Origin: Halonotius aquaticus
GTDB lineage: Archaea > Halobacteriota > Halobacteria > Halobacteriales > Haloferacaceae
NCBI RefSeq assembly: GCF_003605575.1
Contig: NZ_QKNY01000012.1
Coordinates: 17,900 to 81,899 of the forward strand
DNA: 64,000 bases
Direction: 5' to 3'
Shown: positions 16,757 through 26,568 of the stretch, one piece after another
Layout of the letters: each line of letters begins with the position of its first letter
Position numbering within the stretch: position 1 is the first letter of the stretch
Notes under the pieces: generated by a model
The model's input: only the letters and a program-made list of their open reading frames with translations
Databases searched by the model: none
Told to the model about the DNA's origin: nothing
Program-made: the position numbers and the translations under genes

Positions 16757-16866
16757 ATCTTCAATAAAGTGCTAACAATATTTTAATCTGTGCTGGTTGT
16801 CGGCTCCTCCCCTCCCTACTCGCTCCCTTTCAGTCGCTCCTTGAGGAAGGGGACTCCGCCTTGTGA

Positions 16867-19800
16867 TTAGTTGACTAGATCCATCATCGGTCGAAGTTCA
16901 GATTCAATTTCCGCCATCTGATCCGACTCCCAATTGAACTGTTCCTCTACGCCCGCATCAGTAAACCGGAGTGAAGCTCGTACGTCACGATTTCGGTCAT
17001 GTTGGAGGAGTGCGAGAGCGTAAGCGAGCATCTGCGGTCGATAGTGTTCGGCGAGTTCCTCCGATGTCGTAGCTGAGAGGTCGTTGGTCTTGTAGTCGAT
17101 AATGTGGAATGCATCCGGCGTGACGAGCAGTCGATCTATATCGCCGACAATCCTCGACTCCCCAATTCGAGCGACAACAGAATACTCATCATAGACTGCT
17201 TGGAGCTGGGCAGCGGTCTCAACCTGATCAACGAATTCAACCGCATCTACAGCGTGATTGACAGCGTCACGGAGGTCTGATTCCGTCGGCTCCTCACCAG
17301 CCATCCCACTCAGACGGCGGATCAGAGCAGGCCATTCGTCTCTCGGTGGCCGAAGTTCGTTGATCCGGTGGACGACCGTCCCGAATGTAGTGGGGCTCAA
17401 CCCCACCGACTCCTCCTGCTGCGAATAGCTATGGCCGTCTGTAGATGCATCCGCTACTGCATTCACGAGCGTCGTGGCTGCGATCCGTTTCGCCGGCGAC
17501 AGCGATGGTGGTGACGGAATTGAGATTTCCGGCGTTGAATCAACAGCGTCGTCGCCAGTGTGCCAGTTCACCGGGCGCGGTGGCTTGCGAACGGTATAGC
17601 TGGCCCCATTAATCTCGCCGGAGGCCTGGCCGTCCTGGATCGCCTCAGCAACGAGTTCGCCGTCGAGGAGGGCTGGCTGTAGCCAGTCACGCCACCGGTC
17701 GGCATCATCGAAGGCTGCAGGCTCACCCAGTTCAATTGTACCACCCTCGTCGATGTCGATATCATGCGTGCCGCAGAGGAGGAGGTGATCTCGTGTTCGT
17801 GTACATGCAACGTAGAGAAGCCGTTTCGACTCTGCTCGTTCTTCGGGCCGTGATTGTCTGTCAGCGTACTCGTGGACAGCTGTCTTCTCAATCGAGAACG
17901 CATCGCCAGGACTCGGCCCACCGACTGCCGGCACCGGTGGCGCGTCTTCAGTACCGTCTACAAGACGTACGTACCCGTGGTCATCAACAGAGCGACCGAA
18001 ATTGAGGTCGCTTCCAAGATCTGGGACTGTGACAATCGGGAACTCCAGACCCTTCGCGGAATGGATCGTCATGATCCGCACGCCTTCAGCGTCACCCGGA
18101 ATATCAGCTTCACCCTCTCGGGGATCGATTTCTGCTTGTCGGTCAATGCGATGCAGCAACCCAGCCGCTGTGTGAACCCCGTTTTCACTCCACGTGCGAA
18201 CCTGATCACGGAATTTCTCGACGTTTGCGACGGCCTGCTGACCGCGTTCATCAGCACTCACACTCGCCAGATATCCGGTGTCGTCAATCACTCGGGACAA
18301 CAAGCGGTTCCACGGGAGAACGCCATTTTCCGCCGGCGTTGCGCAACCACTGAGCGTTCGCCACTTCGACAGGAGGCTAAAGGCATCCTTCAATTGCGGA
18401 TCATCCGTCTCGGCGAGGGCGTCCCACACTGATTCTGCCTCTGCGACCACCGGTGCGAGGCGATCATCAGCGAACCCAAACAGCGGGGAACGAAGTACCC
18501 CATACAGAGAGACATCATCCTGTGGGTCACCGAGCACCCGAAGCAAGTTCGTCAGTGCCTGAACCTCTGGTGTATCGTAGAACCCGACACCACCGACGAC
18601 AGTGTAGGGGATATCGTACTCCTCAAGAGCTCGTTGATACCGATCAAGGTGGGTTCGCCGGCGGAGGAGGATTGCCGTATCATCAGGCGTGGCGTCGCGA
18701 TGTGCACCTGTATCGGGGTCTTGGATTGTAGGCGGATCGTTGAACAGGTGGGTTAGTCGAGCAGCGAGTGCTTGGGCCTCAGCCTCGATGGTGTGATCGA
18801 GCGCGCCTTCGGCGACCGGATGATCATCGCCGAAGAGCTGCGCTGCTGTGTCAGCATCGTCAGGTACAACGAGATACTCGACACTCCCAGTTAATCCCTC
18901 GATGTCTTCAACTCGGTCGCGTTGTGTGCTCAACTCCTGTGGTGGTGCTTCGTAGGCTTCGTGGGTCTCACCTTCTGGTTGGAACAGATGCTCGAAGAGT
19001 TCGTTCAGAAATGACAACGGCTCCTCTAGCGTCCGGAAGTTTCCGGATAGTTCGAGGGCGGTTGGACTCTTAGCATCGCTCTCGGGCACGTCGTTGACGC
19101 CCCGGAGTTTGTTAACAGTCTGTAGTTCAGCTCTTGCAGCCCCGAACGTCGTCACATCGGCCCCACGGAATCCGTAGATACTCTGTTTCTCGTCGCCGAC
19201 CAGGAAGACGTTCGAGGCTGTCTGGTCGTCGACGCCCGTTAGAAGCTTGACCAGCTCCCACTGACGCGGATCCGTGTCCTGAAACTCATCGACCATTACG
19301 GCCGCAAATTGGTCTTGAAGTCGCTCAGTGACAGCATCGTTAGCTTGTAAGAACTCAAGTGTCGTCTCGATCACGTCAGGGAAGTCGAGCGTATCGCGGC
19401 TCTCCTTCTCGACAGTGTAGGCCGTGAGGACATCGTCGAAAACCCGCATCAGGGCAAGCACGTAGTGAGCACTATTTGTTTCCAGTTCACCGGGCGTCGT
19501 CTCGACCGCCTCTGCGTGCGGCTCGACGGCTCCAATGATGGTGTCGATACTGTCTTTCAGGTCGTCGTAGACGTTACCGTACTCTCCCCAATCATCCCGA
19601 TCACCAACGACGTACCCTGAACTACTGTACAGGCCGCCGTTCTTCTTCTCACAGACCTCGTAAAGCTCAAGGATTGCCTGTTGACAGTCGCGAGGATCAC
19701 TCTTCGTCGGATCGTCAGGGAGTGTCGTCGCAACCTCTGTAATGGTCTGGTAGGCTCTGAACCCATCATCGTCAGCAATCGTGACTTCTGGGTCGAGGCG

Positions 19801-20505
19801 GTTCGCGACCGTCCGTAGCTGTTCAAGAAGTCCGTCAGCATACAGGGTTTGTCGGGCGTCGTCGACATCGAGGTCACAGACGACTTCCCAGAGGACATCG
19901 ACATAGTCATCGACCTCGGCATCACGCCACTCGTTGAGGATCGCCTCGCTTTGTGGCCGCTCATCAAGGATCCCAGACAGTACTTCGACTAACTGGTCGC
20001 GACCCCAGAGCTGCGCCAGGAGTGCCACATCCTCATCGTCCTGATTCCGTTCAAGAAACTCGGTCACGACCTCACGTTGCAGTGTTGCAGCACCGTCTTC
20101 GTCGAGCACATCGAACCCAAGCGGCACCGGGGCTTCGACAGCCCGTTCTCGTAAGAGACGGGTACAGAACGCATGGATGGTGTGGACGTAGCCGTCCTCC
20201 AGATCGTCCAGAACCCCTCGCCACCGGTGGTAAGCCTCCGGTGAATCAACGTCTTCCAAACGGTCGTACACCTCTTCACGGACACGCTCGGTTAGTTCCG
20301 CAGCGGCCTTTCGTGTGAAGGTGATCGTTACGATATTCTCGGGCGTGAGTGAAGGGTTGTCAGCCAGAATCGTCACATATCGCTTGGTTAACGTCGTCGT
20401 CTTACCAGTTCCAGCACCGGCGGTGATCGCGACATTCCGACCCTGGACAAGGGCATCTTCCTGTTCCTCTGTGAGCTGAATCTTCTCTGTGTCCTCAGTC
20501 ATCAC
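16867..20505 (-). CDS. UvrD/RecB-type helicase-nuclease, AddA-like
   Basis: A 1212-residue superfamily 1 helicase. Motif I is ITAGAGTGKTTTLTKRYV at residues 27-44, motif Ia includes ITFTRKAAAELTERV, motif II is VMVDEFQDTDPRQW, and motif III GDEKQSIYGFRGAD. Motif V contains VRIMTIHSAKGLEFP and motif VI KRLLYVACTRTRDHLLL. A C-terminal PD-(D/E)XK nuclease domain is shown by IVGDIDRLLVTPDAFHIIDYKTND near residue 1130. The size and arrangement match AddA. It starts inside the last codons of the AddB-like gene (overlap of 11 bases), so the two form an operon and probably a complex that resects double-strand breaks or degrades foreign linear DNA. Typical haloarchaea use Mre11-Rad50/HerA-NurA for this, which makes it an accessory system. 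Confidence 0.9.
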   Translation of the reverse strand: MMTEDTEKIQLTEEQEDALVQGRNVAITAGAGTGKTTTLTKRYVTILADNPSLTPENIVTITFTRKAAAELTERVREEVYDRLEDVDSPEAYHRWRGVLDDLEDGYVHTIHAFCTRLLRERAVEAPVPLGFDVLDEDGAATLQREVVTEFLERNQDDEDVALLAQLWGRDQLVEVLSGILDERPQSEAILNEWRDAEVDDYVDVLWEVVCDLDVDDARQTLYADGLLEQLRTVANRLDPEVTIADDDGFRAYQTITEVATTLPDDPTKSDPRDCQQAILELYEVCEKKNGGLYSSSGYVVGDRDDWGEYGNVYDDLKDSIDTIIGAVEPHAEAVETTPGELETNSAHYVLALMRVFDDVLTAYTVEKESRDTLDFPDVIETTLEFLQANDAVTERLQDQFAAVMVDEFQDTDPRQWELVKLLTGVDDQTASNVFLVGDEKQSIYGFRGADVTTFGAARAELQTVNKLRGVNDVPESDAKSPTALELSGNFRTLEEPLSFLNELFEHLFQPEGETHEAYEAPPQELSTQRDRVEDIEGLTGSVEYLVVPDDADTAAQLFGDDHPVAEGALDHTIEAEAQALAARLTHLFNDPPTIQDPDTGAHRDATPDDTAILLRRRTHLDRYQRALEEYDIPYTVVGGVGFYDTPEVQALTNLLRVLGDPQDDVSLYGVLRSPLFGFADDRLAPVVAEAESVWDALAETDDPQLKDAFSLLSKWRTLSGCATPAENGVLPWNRLLSRVIDDTGYLASVSADERGQQAVANVEKFRDQVRTWSENGVHTAAGLLHRIDRQAEIDPREGEADIPGDAEGVRIMTIHSAKGLEFPIVTVPDLGSDLNFGRSVDDHGYVRLVDGTEDAPPVPAVGGPSPGDAFSIEKTAVHEYADRQSRPEERAESKRLLYVACTRTRDHLLLCGTHDIDIDEGGTIELGEPAAFDDADRWRDWLQPALLDGELVAEAIQDGQASGEINGASYTVRKPPRPVNWHTGDDAVDSTPEISIPSPPSLSPAKRIAATTLVNAVADASTDGHSYSQQEESVGLSPTTFGTVVHRINELRPPRDEWPALIRRLSGMAGEEPTESDLRDAVNHAVDAVEFVDQVETAAQLQAVYDEYSVVARIGESRIVGDIDRLLVTPDAFHIIDYKTNDLSATTSEELAEHYRPQMLAYALALLQHDRNRDVRASLRFTDAGVEEQFNWESDQMAEIESELRPMMDLVN

Positions 20506-23500
20506 CCATCACCGCCTCGATGTCCTTATCGTCGCGAACACGGAGTGGAACGTAGGCCGCCTCGTCCGTACCAACCTCGTTGACGAACTCTCGCTTGCGA
20601 TGGTGCCGAACGTCACATGCTCGACGGTAGTCACAGTATCGGCAATTCGCACCCCGAGCTGACAGAAGCGTCGTGTGGAACCGTCCGTTAGCAATCGCAT
20701 CGTCGATTTGCCCCAGCCATTCTGGAACGATATCATCCAGGAAGCGGCGAAGTTCGACCTCTGAATCAAATTTCGACTCGACGCCGCGTGGAACCTTGAG
20801 GTCGTTTGGCGGCCGCACCTGATAGTACGTCGCCGAGAGCGAACCCTGATCGAATAGATCACCGGTGACAACATCGGCCGCAGCGAGCAGATATATCGGG
20901 AGCTGGAACTTCGTGCCGCCGGTGGTCTTCGTCATATACGGTGCTCGGCCAGTTTTGTAGTCGTACAACGTGAGCGACGGTTGCTCACCTTCGCGGTTTA
21001 CATCAACGCGGTCGATGTATCCACGAATCGAGACGGTCGAACCATCCGGTCGCTCGACCGTGAATGGGCCAGCATCTGAGTCAGGGAGTCCCTCGCCGAA
21101 CGGAGCCTCGAATAGATGTGGGCGGTCGGTATCGTCTCGTGAGAGTTCGTTGTCGAGGAACCTTGCGAATAAGCCCTGTTCTGGCGCATTGTGGGGGTTG
21201 CTGCCAGCCTCGTAGAGTCTACTCCCCTCGTCGCTGAGGCCCGCGAATAGCTCAGCTTTCCACCGTTCGTAGAACAGCCCGTCGTACTGGAAGTCAGCGT
21301 CGTGGAGTTCCTCGACAGCTATATCGCTGAGGTGTGTCGCTAGCGTATCTCGGTCAAATTTCGGGAGGTCGACACCCTCGTCGATATCGTCCTGCAAATC
21401 TGCGAAAAATCGTTCGAGGACATCGTGAACATATGATCCTGTTTCGAGGGGTGTAGGTGCGACCTCAACGTCGTCCGGATCTTCGATTCCGAGGACATTG
21501 TCAGCGTAGAATTTGAACCCACACTCGACGTATCGCTCGATCCGACTCGCACTGTAGGGTTCTCGTTCCGACGGGGGGTATACTTCATCGACTGTTTCAG
21601 GTTCTAATACACCGTCGTGCTCGGAGAGGCCAGCTGTTCCTCTCTTGTCCGCACAGTGGAGCCCCCGATCCATGCGTTTGGTCTGGTCGGGGGAGATGTC
21701 ACCTCGGTCACCGGCGCGGCTGACTGCCGCACGCTGGTCAGCCGTAGCTGCGATGTGCCGCTGGAGATCTTCACGGGAGCCCACGCGGTCATCGACGCCG
21801 GTTTCGGGTTCAATATCGGTTACGCGCTGAAGCTCGTCGAGGACTGGCGACCGGACGACGGCAGATTCCTCGTCGCCAGCCTCAGGCGTGGTGATCGTGA
21901 GCTGGTCAACGTTCGCGAGGAGCGTCGCGAAGAGATAGCGGCCACGGAGTCGCTCGTCGCCGGTGTCGAACCGTGGGTGGGCGTCGGTCATCTCCTCGAA
22001 GAAGGCCGGGTGTTCCGACGTTACCGGGAAGTGCTCGCTCGTCAGTCCCACAAGGAATACCTTCTCGAAGGAGCGCATCCGAGCGTCGAGCAGCCCCATC
22101 ACTTCGACGTGGCCGCCAGCAGCGCGCTGTGGAACCCGTATTGGCACGCCATCGAAGGCGCGTGTGAAGAGTGCTAACGGCGAAAGATTGCTACTGACTG
22201 ACGCCAGCGACTCGAACGAGGTAAGAACCTCGTCTACGAGGTCGTAAGCCCGCTGTTCAACCGCCTGTTCGGCACCGGTGGCGTAGTCTTCTGTCGTCTC
22301 CTTCAGATTAAACCGGTCATCAAGTAGTCGACGGAGCGTGTCTGTTGCGTCCTCAATGTCGCCTGTTCGGAGCGTCTCTAGCGTGGTCAGCAGCTCCTCG
22401 ATCAGTGTCGCAGCCTGGTCGTCGACATCATCAAGCAGAGGTGCCACAGAAACCGTGTCACGCCGGCGAGCAGCTGCGGTGACGGCGTTGGCTTGGTCGG
22501 TGGGGACGATGTCAACCAGTGGATTCGCTAATAGGGACGTGAGGTTCTTAGCGCGGGGATCAGCTTCGGCGAGGTTCAGGAGATCGTGGACGATGCTCCC
22601 GGTGAACGTCCGGTTCAGCTGTGAAGCGGCGGTCGTAACGTGCGGAATGTCGAACGTATCGAACGTATCCTCGACGTACCCCGAATAGGCCTCCGTTCCC
22701 GGGATGACGACAGCCAGGTCGTCGGGATCACGCCCATTAGCCAACTCAGTCCGGAGTTCGCGAGCGACGAAGCGAATCTCGCGCTCGGGCGTCGGGAGTT
22801 CACGCCATCGCAGAGTGTCCGGAGCAGGGACACTGTCCGGGTCCGGGCGGTAGAGCGACTCAGTGATCGTTCCAAAGGCCCGCCCTGACTCGTCGACGGG
22901 CTCGAGGTCTACTGTCTCAAAGTCAAGTGCTTCGTAGACATCCAAGGCGTCCTCCGCAACGGCGTCGACTCCGCTCCGGCCATCTTGGTGGAGCGGCAGA
23001 AGTGCAATCATCGGAAGTTCGTCGACGAGGCGTTCGATGAGGCGGCGTTCGACGGGGCGGAACTCGTGATACCCGGAGAGGACGACGACATCCAGTTCCG
23101 GGGAGAGAGCCGATAGTGACTGCTCCGCCGTCGACACGGCGTGGAACATTTCTCCCCGGGTACAGACCCACTCGTCGACGTAGTCAGCGTGGAGATTCCG
23201 GTAGTGTCGGTACGCGTCGACAGTGGCTGTCGTGATACGGTCATCGAGAGCGGAGCCCTCGAACTCCGCTACGAGCGCGTCAGCGGTCCCGACGCCGGCG
23301 TCGTCGAAGAGCGAGAAGCGGCTACTGAACGAATCAGCGAGAGCGGCCGAGGCCGGTTCGCCAGCGAGAGCGCCATCTGTCTCGGCTGTCGATCTATCGA
23401 GCGCGTACTCCGCCAGCCGGCGGTTCAGCTGCCCGACGAGGGGTTGAACCGGACCGTGGAGCTCCTCGTACCACTCCCGAACGACCGCGTCAAGCGTCTC

Positions 23501-23683
23501 GGCACGAAGACGGAGAGGTTCGTGCGAAGCGGCCCAGCGGTTCTCGACCATACTCCGGCGAGCGTCGTTCCGCGTTATGTAGAGAATACTTCCCAGCGAA
23601 TCGGTTGCGATGTCATCAGCCCGCTGAAATGCCCGTCGTTCCAATCGGGCGTGTTTCGAACCGGTGAGAAGCGTTGAATCCAT
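20495..23683 (-). CDS. AddB-like nuclease/inactivated helicase with Fe-S cluster motif
   Basis: A 1062-residue protein fitting the AddB pattern. The N-terminal helicase-like part starts LLTGSKHARLERRAF, where a standard P-loop is lacking. The C-terminal nuclease has SASRIERYVECGFKFYADNVLG near residue 720, GYIDRVDVN and LYDYKTGRAPY near 905-930, and an ANCRYCDYRRAC cluster near residue 1010. The single upstream Cys and the three downstream Cys match the 4Fe-4S ring that encloses AddB/Cas4-type nucleases. It precedes and overlaps the AddA-like gene. An upstream promoter probably lies in the 100 bases before 23790. Together the pair should form an ATP-dependent exonuclease. Chi-like recognition cannot be judged. 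Confidence 0.86.
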   Translation of the reverse strand: MDSTLLTGSKHARLERRAFQRADDIATDSLGSILYITRNDARRSMVENRWAASHEPLRLRAETLDAVVREWYEELHGPVQPLVGQLNRRLAEYALDRSTAETDGALAGEPASAALADSFSSRFSLFDDAGVGTADALVAEFEGSALDDRITTATVDAYRHYRNLHADYVDEWVCTRGEMFHAVSTAEQSLSALSPELDVVVLSGYHEFRPVERRLIERLVDELPMIALLPLHQDGRSGVDAVAEDALDVYEALDFETVDLEPVDESGRAFGTITESLYRPDPDSVPAPDTLRWRELPTPEREIRFVARELRTELANGRDPDDLAVVIPGTEAYSGYVEDTFDTFDIPHVTTAASQLNRTFTGSIVHDLLNLAEADPRAKNLTSLLANPLVDIVPTDQANAVTAAARRRDTVSVAPLLDDVDDQAATLIEELLTTLETLRTGDIEDATDTLRRLLDDRFNLKETTEDYATGAEQAVEQRAYDLVDEVLTSFESLASVSSNLSPLALFTRAFDGVPIRVPQRAAGGHVEVMGLLDARMRSFEKVFLVGLTSEHFPVTSEHPAFFEEMTDAHPRFDTGDERLRGRYLFATLLANVDQLTITTPEAGDEESAVVRSPVLDELQRVTDIEPETGVDDRVGSREDLQRHIAATADQRAAVSRAGDRGDISPDQTKRMDRGLHCADKRGTAGLSEHDGVLEPETVDEVYPPSEREPYSASRIERYVECGFKFYADNVLGIEDPDDVEVAPTPLETGSYVHDVLERFFADLQDDIDEGVDLPKFDRDTLATHLSDIAVEELHDADFQYDGLFYERWKAELFAGLSDEGSRLYEAGSNPHNAPEQGLFARFLDNELSRDDTDRPHLFEAPFGEGLPDSDAGPFTVERPDGSTVSIRGYIDRVDVNREGEQPSLTLYDYKTGRAPYMTKTTGGTKFQLPIYLLAAADVVTGDLFDQGSLSATYYQVRPPNDLKVPRGVESKFDSEVELRRFLDDIVPEWLGQIDDAIANGRFHTTLLSARGANCRYCDYRRACDVRHHRKREFVNEVGTDEAAYVPLRVRDDKDIEAVMGDD

Positions 23684-23789
23684 CGAACACTCCCTACCAA
23701 GATATCGGTCTCACTTCACTCTTGGCGAGACTGACAGCTTAGGAGCGGCTTACCGGCAGCGGCCAAATAAATGGGAAAGGGCTGAGAAC

Positions 23790-24095
23790 TCAGTCGACGG
23801 TCGCTAGCACCCGGACATCTGTGTCCGAGTGCCGTTCACGCTGAGTTCGAGCACCCCGTTCCTCTAGGAAGGCTTCGATCTCATCGGCGAGCGTATCGGC
23901 CTCCTCTCTATCGACGTGTACGATTAGTGTAGGTCGGTCTGGATCGTTGTTGTTGATGACAAGCGATACGTCTTTGAATTCGTCCGGCTGTCTATAAGCC
24001 TCGAATTCTTCGGCGACCTGGTCGGCCATATCGTCCAGTACGTCAATTGGGTGCTCTGTCATAGATTGAATTTCGGCTTTGGAAGACTGTCCCAT
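23790..24095 (-). CDS. Small acidic hypothetical protein
   Basis: A protein of 101 residues from ATG 24095, or 90 from ATG 24062. It has an alpha/beta look: a helix (DVLDDMADQVAEEFEAYRQ), strands DVSLVINNND and PTLIVHVD, a helix EEADTLADEIEAFLEERG and a final strand DVRVLATVD. That order resembles small ACT- or ferredoxin-like folds, but I recognise no family. It lies upstream of and in the same direction as the AddB-like gene, separated by about 106 bases. It is a separate gene from the 24340 gene, with about 245 bases between them where I see nothing. Confidence 0.55.
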   Translation of the reverse strand: MGQSSKAEIQSMTEHPIDVLDDMADQVAEEFEAYRQPDEFKDVSLVINNNDPDRPTLIVHVDREEADTLADEIEAFLEERGARTQRERHSDTDVRVLATVD

Positions 24096-24339
24096 TTTGA
24101 ACGAGTGGAAAAGGCGTTACTTTCAGAACCACCTCCATCAGATTAGCTCGAACGAAGCCTTCTCAGTACCAGTGTTTTACCGAGAACAATGACAAACCCC
24201 AGAGGGTACTAATTAGTGTACTTATGGATCGCTACCGGCGATATTGGGGATAAACACTACATAGCCACGCTCGACTTTCGCAATACTATCACCCGGATTA
24301 CCAGCAGAGGCCGGGTCAAAATTCTCTACCCAGAAGTGG

Positions 24340-25467
24340 TTACGAAGACTCGTCTTCCGATTCCTCCGCTGGAAGGCCCACACCGAATTCGTTGAGCTGC
24401 TTCTGTCTGCCCAACTCAGCAGTAATTCGCTCTTCACATTCTTTACGGAGGTCATCTTTCATATCCTCTATTCGCCAATCAACCCACTTATTGTCAAGAA
24501 CCTGCTCCAGATCGTCTTTAGCCGTATAGTTCGATACCACCTTCAAATCAGCACGTTCTTCGTCCCACTCAGAGAGGAAATTAATGCGTTTACCCGACTC
24601 AATCAGGTTATCTACAATGTCCGTCACCCGTTCCTCAGGGTAGTTCAGTGAACTGCTCGAGACGTATGATTCGATATCTGCACGATCAACACAAGGATGT
24701 CGTCCTTCGACCCGACGTGCCTGTACTACGACTCGCAGTTGATCGACAATAATTGCGGTTGGTAGAACATCTGCCTGGCCAAAACTCGTGGTAACTCGGT
24801 CTAGCTCTCCGTTCAGCGCTGACACATCGTGCGTATGTCGGCGGTCTAGCTCCTGAAGCATCGCATCCGGATCGTCAGCCTCCAAGTTATCCGGGAAAGA
24901 GGTTGGGCGGGCTTGGCGAATCCACAGCTCGTCGTGGTGGGCGTCCACGACCCAAGTAATGAACTCGGCCCCCTCCTCAATAATGGCCTTCGCGATTTTG
25001 TCGCCGTGATTGACGTACGTAGAAACAACGAACTCCATATGGTCGATCTCACTTCCAAGGTACTCCTCTTCGATGTGCTCTTTGTGGTTTTCTGCAATCT
25101 CTTTGCGCTCCTCAAGTTGATTCACCACAGTATCGGCGCTCGCCGGGACCGAAGACTTGGCCTCACCGAAAATCACCTTCCCATCCAAGTTCCACAATAG
25201 GAAATCGAAGTTTGGAACGCCAAGTTCCTCTAGCGGTTCGGCGGTGAAGAACTTGTAGCCAGCCGGACGCCCCTGTACGAACGGGAAAATAGAGTAACTG
25301 ATGAGCTTTCGATGTTGCCGTTGAACATTAATTTCCTCACGCAGGGTTTCACTCTTGGACTGCTCAGGGAACCCTTCGAGCTTATGCTCGACACACTTGC
25401 CGTAGAGCCCGCGATACTTTGTTTCTTGACCCTCAGGCACCGATTCAGGAGGGTCAACATTCGTCAT
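24340..25467 (-). CDS. PD-(D/E)XK nuclease-like protein
   Basis: A 375-residue protein with a probable restriction-endonuclease-like core at about residues 60-160. The key residues would be Asp88 in VPNFDFLLWN, then Glu102 and Lys104 in KVIFGEAKSSV, matching the D...(D/E)-x-K pattern. A helix follows at 115-135. The C-terminal half is helical and charged, possibly a partner- or DNA-binding domain with a winged-helix-like segment (RADIESYVSSSSLNYPEERVTDIVDNLIESG). It begins 3 bases after the stop of the 25471-26568 gene, so they are an operon. Nearby and divergent is the nitrilase-SMC pair, which suggests one defence island. The nuclease assignment rests on motif spacing alone. Confidence 0.65.
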   Translation of the reverse strand: MTNVDPPESVPEGQETKYRGLYGKCVEHKLEGFPEQSKSETLREEINVQRQHRKLISYSIFPFVQGRPAGYKFFTAEPLEELGVPNFDFLLWNLDGKVIFGEAKSSVPASADTVVNQLEERKEIAENHKEHIEEEYLGSEIDHMEFVVSTYVNHGDKIAKAIIEEGAEFITWVVDAHHDELWIRQARPTSFPDNLEADDPDAMLQELDRRHTHDVSALNGELDRVTTSFGQADVLPTAIIVDQLRVVVQARRVEGRHPCVDRADIESYVSSSSLNYPEERVTDIVDNLIESGKRINFLSEWDEERADLKVVSNYTAKDDLEQVLDNKWVDWRIEDMKDDLRKECEERITAELGRQKQLNEFGVGLPAEESEDESS

Positions 25468-25470
25468 GCG

Positions 25471-26568
25471 TTAGGCTGCTGACTGAGACTCGTATAGTCG
25501 CATTTCGGCGCCACCATCTAACAGCTGTATTACAGCTAGATAGAATTCGACGAGAGACGGGAACGAGCAGTCGTGCTTCGGCACGATACGCATCGACTCT
25601 TCGGTGGCACTCACATTGAATAGGGAGCCTCGGTTCTCGTCAGTAACCTGGGCAGAGAAGTCGAGCGATCCAGCCTGCTTGGTGACATCAGTAAAGCTGA
25701 AATTCAGGTCATCACTGTTCTTTGTGCCCTTGATAAAATTCTCAGCCTGCATCAACGACACTTGCTGATCAAAATCTATCTCACCAGAACTCACCTCAGG
25801 CACTTGTACTTTCAAGTTTCCCGGCACCACCTCCCGCTTCTCAAACTTAATCTGATTTGCTACATCCAGCAGCTCAAGCACATTCACCACGACCTCGCTC
25901 AGCAGGTCAAACAGGATATTGAAGCTCTCTTTGTTGACGCTTTCGAGCGTGAATTTACCGGATGTATCGATTCGAATCGAGACATTCTCGTGCTCGTACT
26001 GAATTCGGGTCGGAACAACGCCATACTCGTCACGGAATTCATCCAATCGATCCCGACCATCAGCGCCCTTGTATTCGATTTCCCGGTCAACGTCCGGTCG
26101 CGTCCGAGCGTCAGCAAGGCTTGGCACTCGCTTTGATTTAAATTCAGAAATCCGCATATCATCGTAGGTACTGAGGACGATTTCGTTCATCGTCTGGAAG
26201 TCCTCAGTCATAATCGGCATCGGCGACAAGCTATCGCTGTGCTCCGAAACCGGACGGAGCGCCTGCCTAATCGCTTCCTCAGTTTCAGCAGTCAACACCA
26301 TCTGAAGGTCGTCTTTGTACTGGCCAACGTAGAATTTGGCCGGCTGCTCCGCACCCTTTCGGTTCCTATACTCTCCGACGAACTTTGTGATACCGCCAAG
26401 TTCCTCAGTCTCGTAGTGGTCGTCAAGGTAGTCGCGCCAGCCGTCGTCAGAGAGATAGAGGAAAGATTTGATGCGCTGACCGTGGTACCCATCGAGGACA
26501 CGCTCTGGCGAGTCGAAAATCACTCGGCAGAACTCCTTGAGATTGTATTGTCCTTCTGGGATATGCAT
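25471..26568 (-). CDS. Unrecognised protein paired with the PD-(D/E)XK gene
   Basis: A 365-residue acidic protein with no family I can name. It begins MHIPEGQYNL and has an aromatic, mixed alpha/beta N-terminal region (IKSFLYLSDDGWRDYL, PAKFYVGQYKDDLQMVL). Two beta-rich segments follow around 190-220 (VPTRIQYEHENVSIRID) and 290-340 (LNFSFTDVTKQAGSLDFSAQV). A good Shine-Dalgarno GGAGGT lies at 26574-26579 on the minus strand, five bases before the ATG; this is unusual among the mostly leaderless genes here and fixes the start. Three bases separate it from the nuclease-like gene. It may be a sensor or specificity partner, but that is inference from operon structure only. Confidence 0.7.
   Translation of the reverse strand: MHIPEGQYNLKEFCRVIFDSPERVLDGYHGQRIKSFLYLSDDGWRDYLDDHYETEELGGITKFVGEYRNRKGAEQPAKFYVGQYKDDLQMVLTAETEEAIRQALRPVSEHSDSLSPMPIMTEDFQTMNEIVLSTYDDMRISEFKSKRVPSLADARTRPDVDREIEYKGADGRDRLDEFRDEYGVVPTRIQYEHENVSIRIDTSGKFTLESVNKESFNILFDLLSEVVVNVLELLDVANQIKFEKREVVPGNLKVQVPEVSSGEIDFDQQVSLMQAENFIKGTKNSDDLNFSFTDVTKQAGSLDFSAQVTDENRGSLFNVSATEESMRIVPKHDCSFPSLVEFYLAVIQLLDGGAEMRLYESQSAA

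Larger units (their letters stand above)
15455..16866 (-). mobile_element. IS1341-type (IS200/IS605 family) element carrying only tnpB
   Basis: The element comprises tnpB (15563-16756) and structured ends. The right end (15455-15562) contains a GC-rich hairpin. The left end (16757-16866) has an AT-rich leader and a hairpin formed by TCCCCTCCCT and AGGAAGGGGA-type arms near 16806-16852. There is no tnpA, so it depends on a TnpA supplied elsewhere. It is inserted directly after the putative toxin-antitoxin pair and 111 bases beyond the AddA-like gene's stop. Ends are estimated from hairpins, so either may be off by some tens of bases. Confidence 0.7.

Noticed and set aside
21617..22177. Plus-strand ORF opposite the AddB-like gene
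   Set aside because: It is an antisense shadow of a high-GC gene. The minus-strand product has clear family motifs and proper acidic composition.
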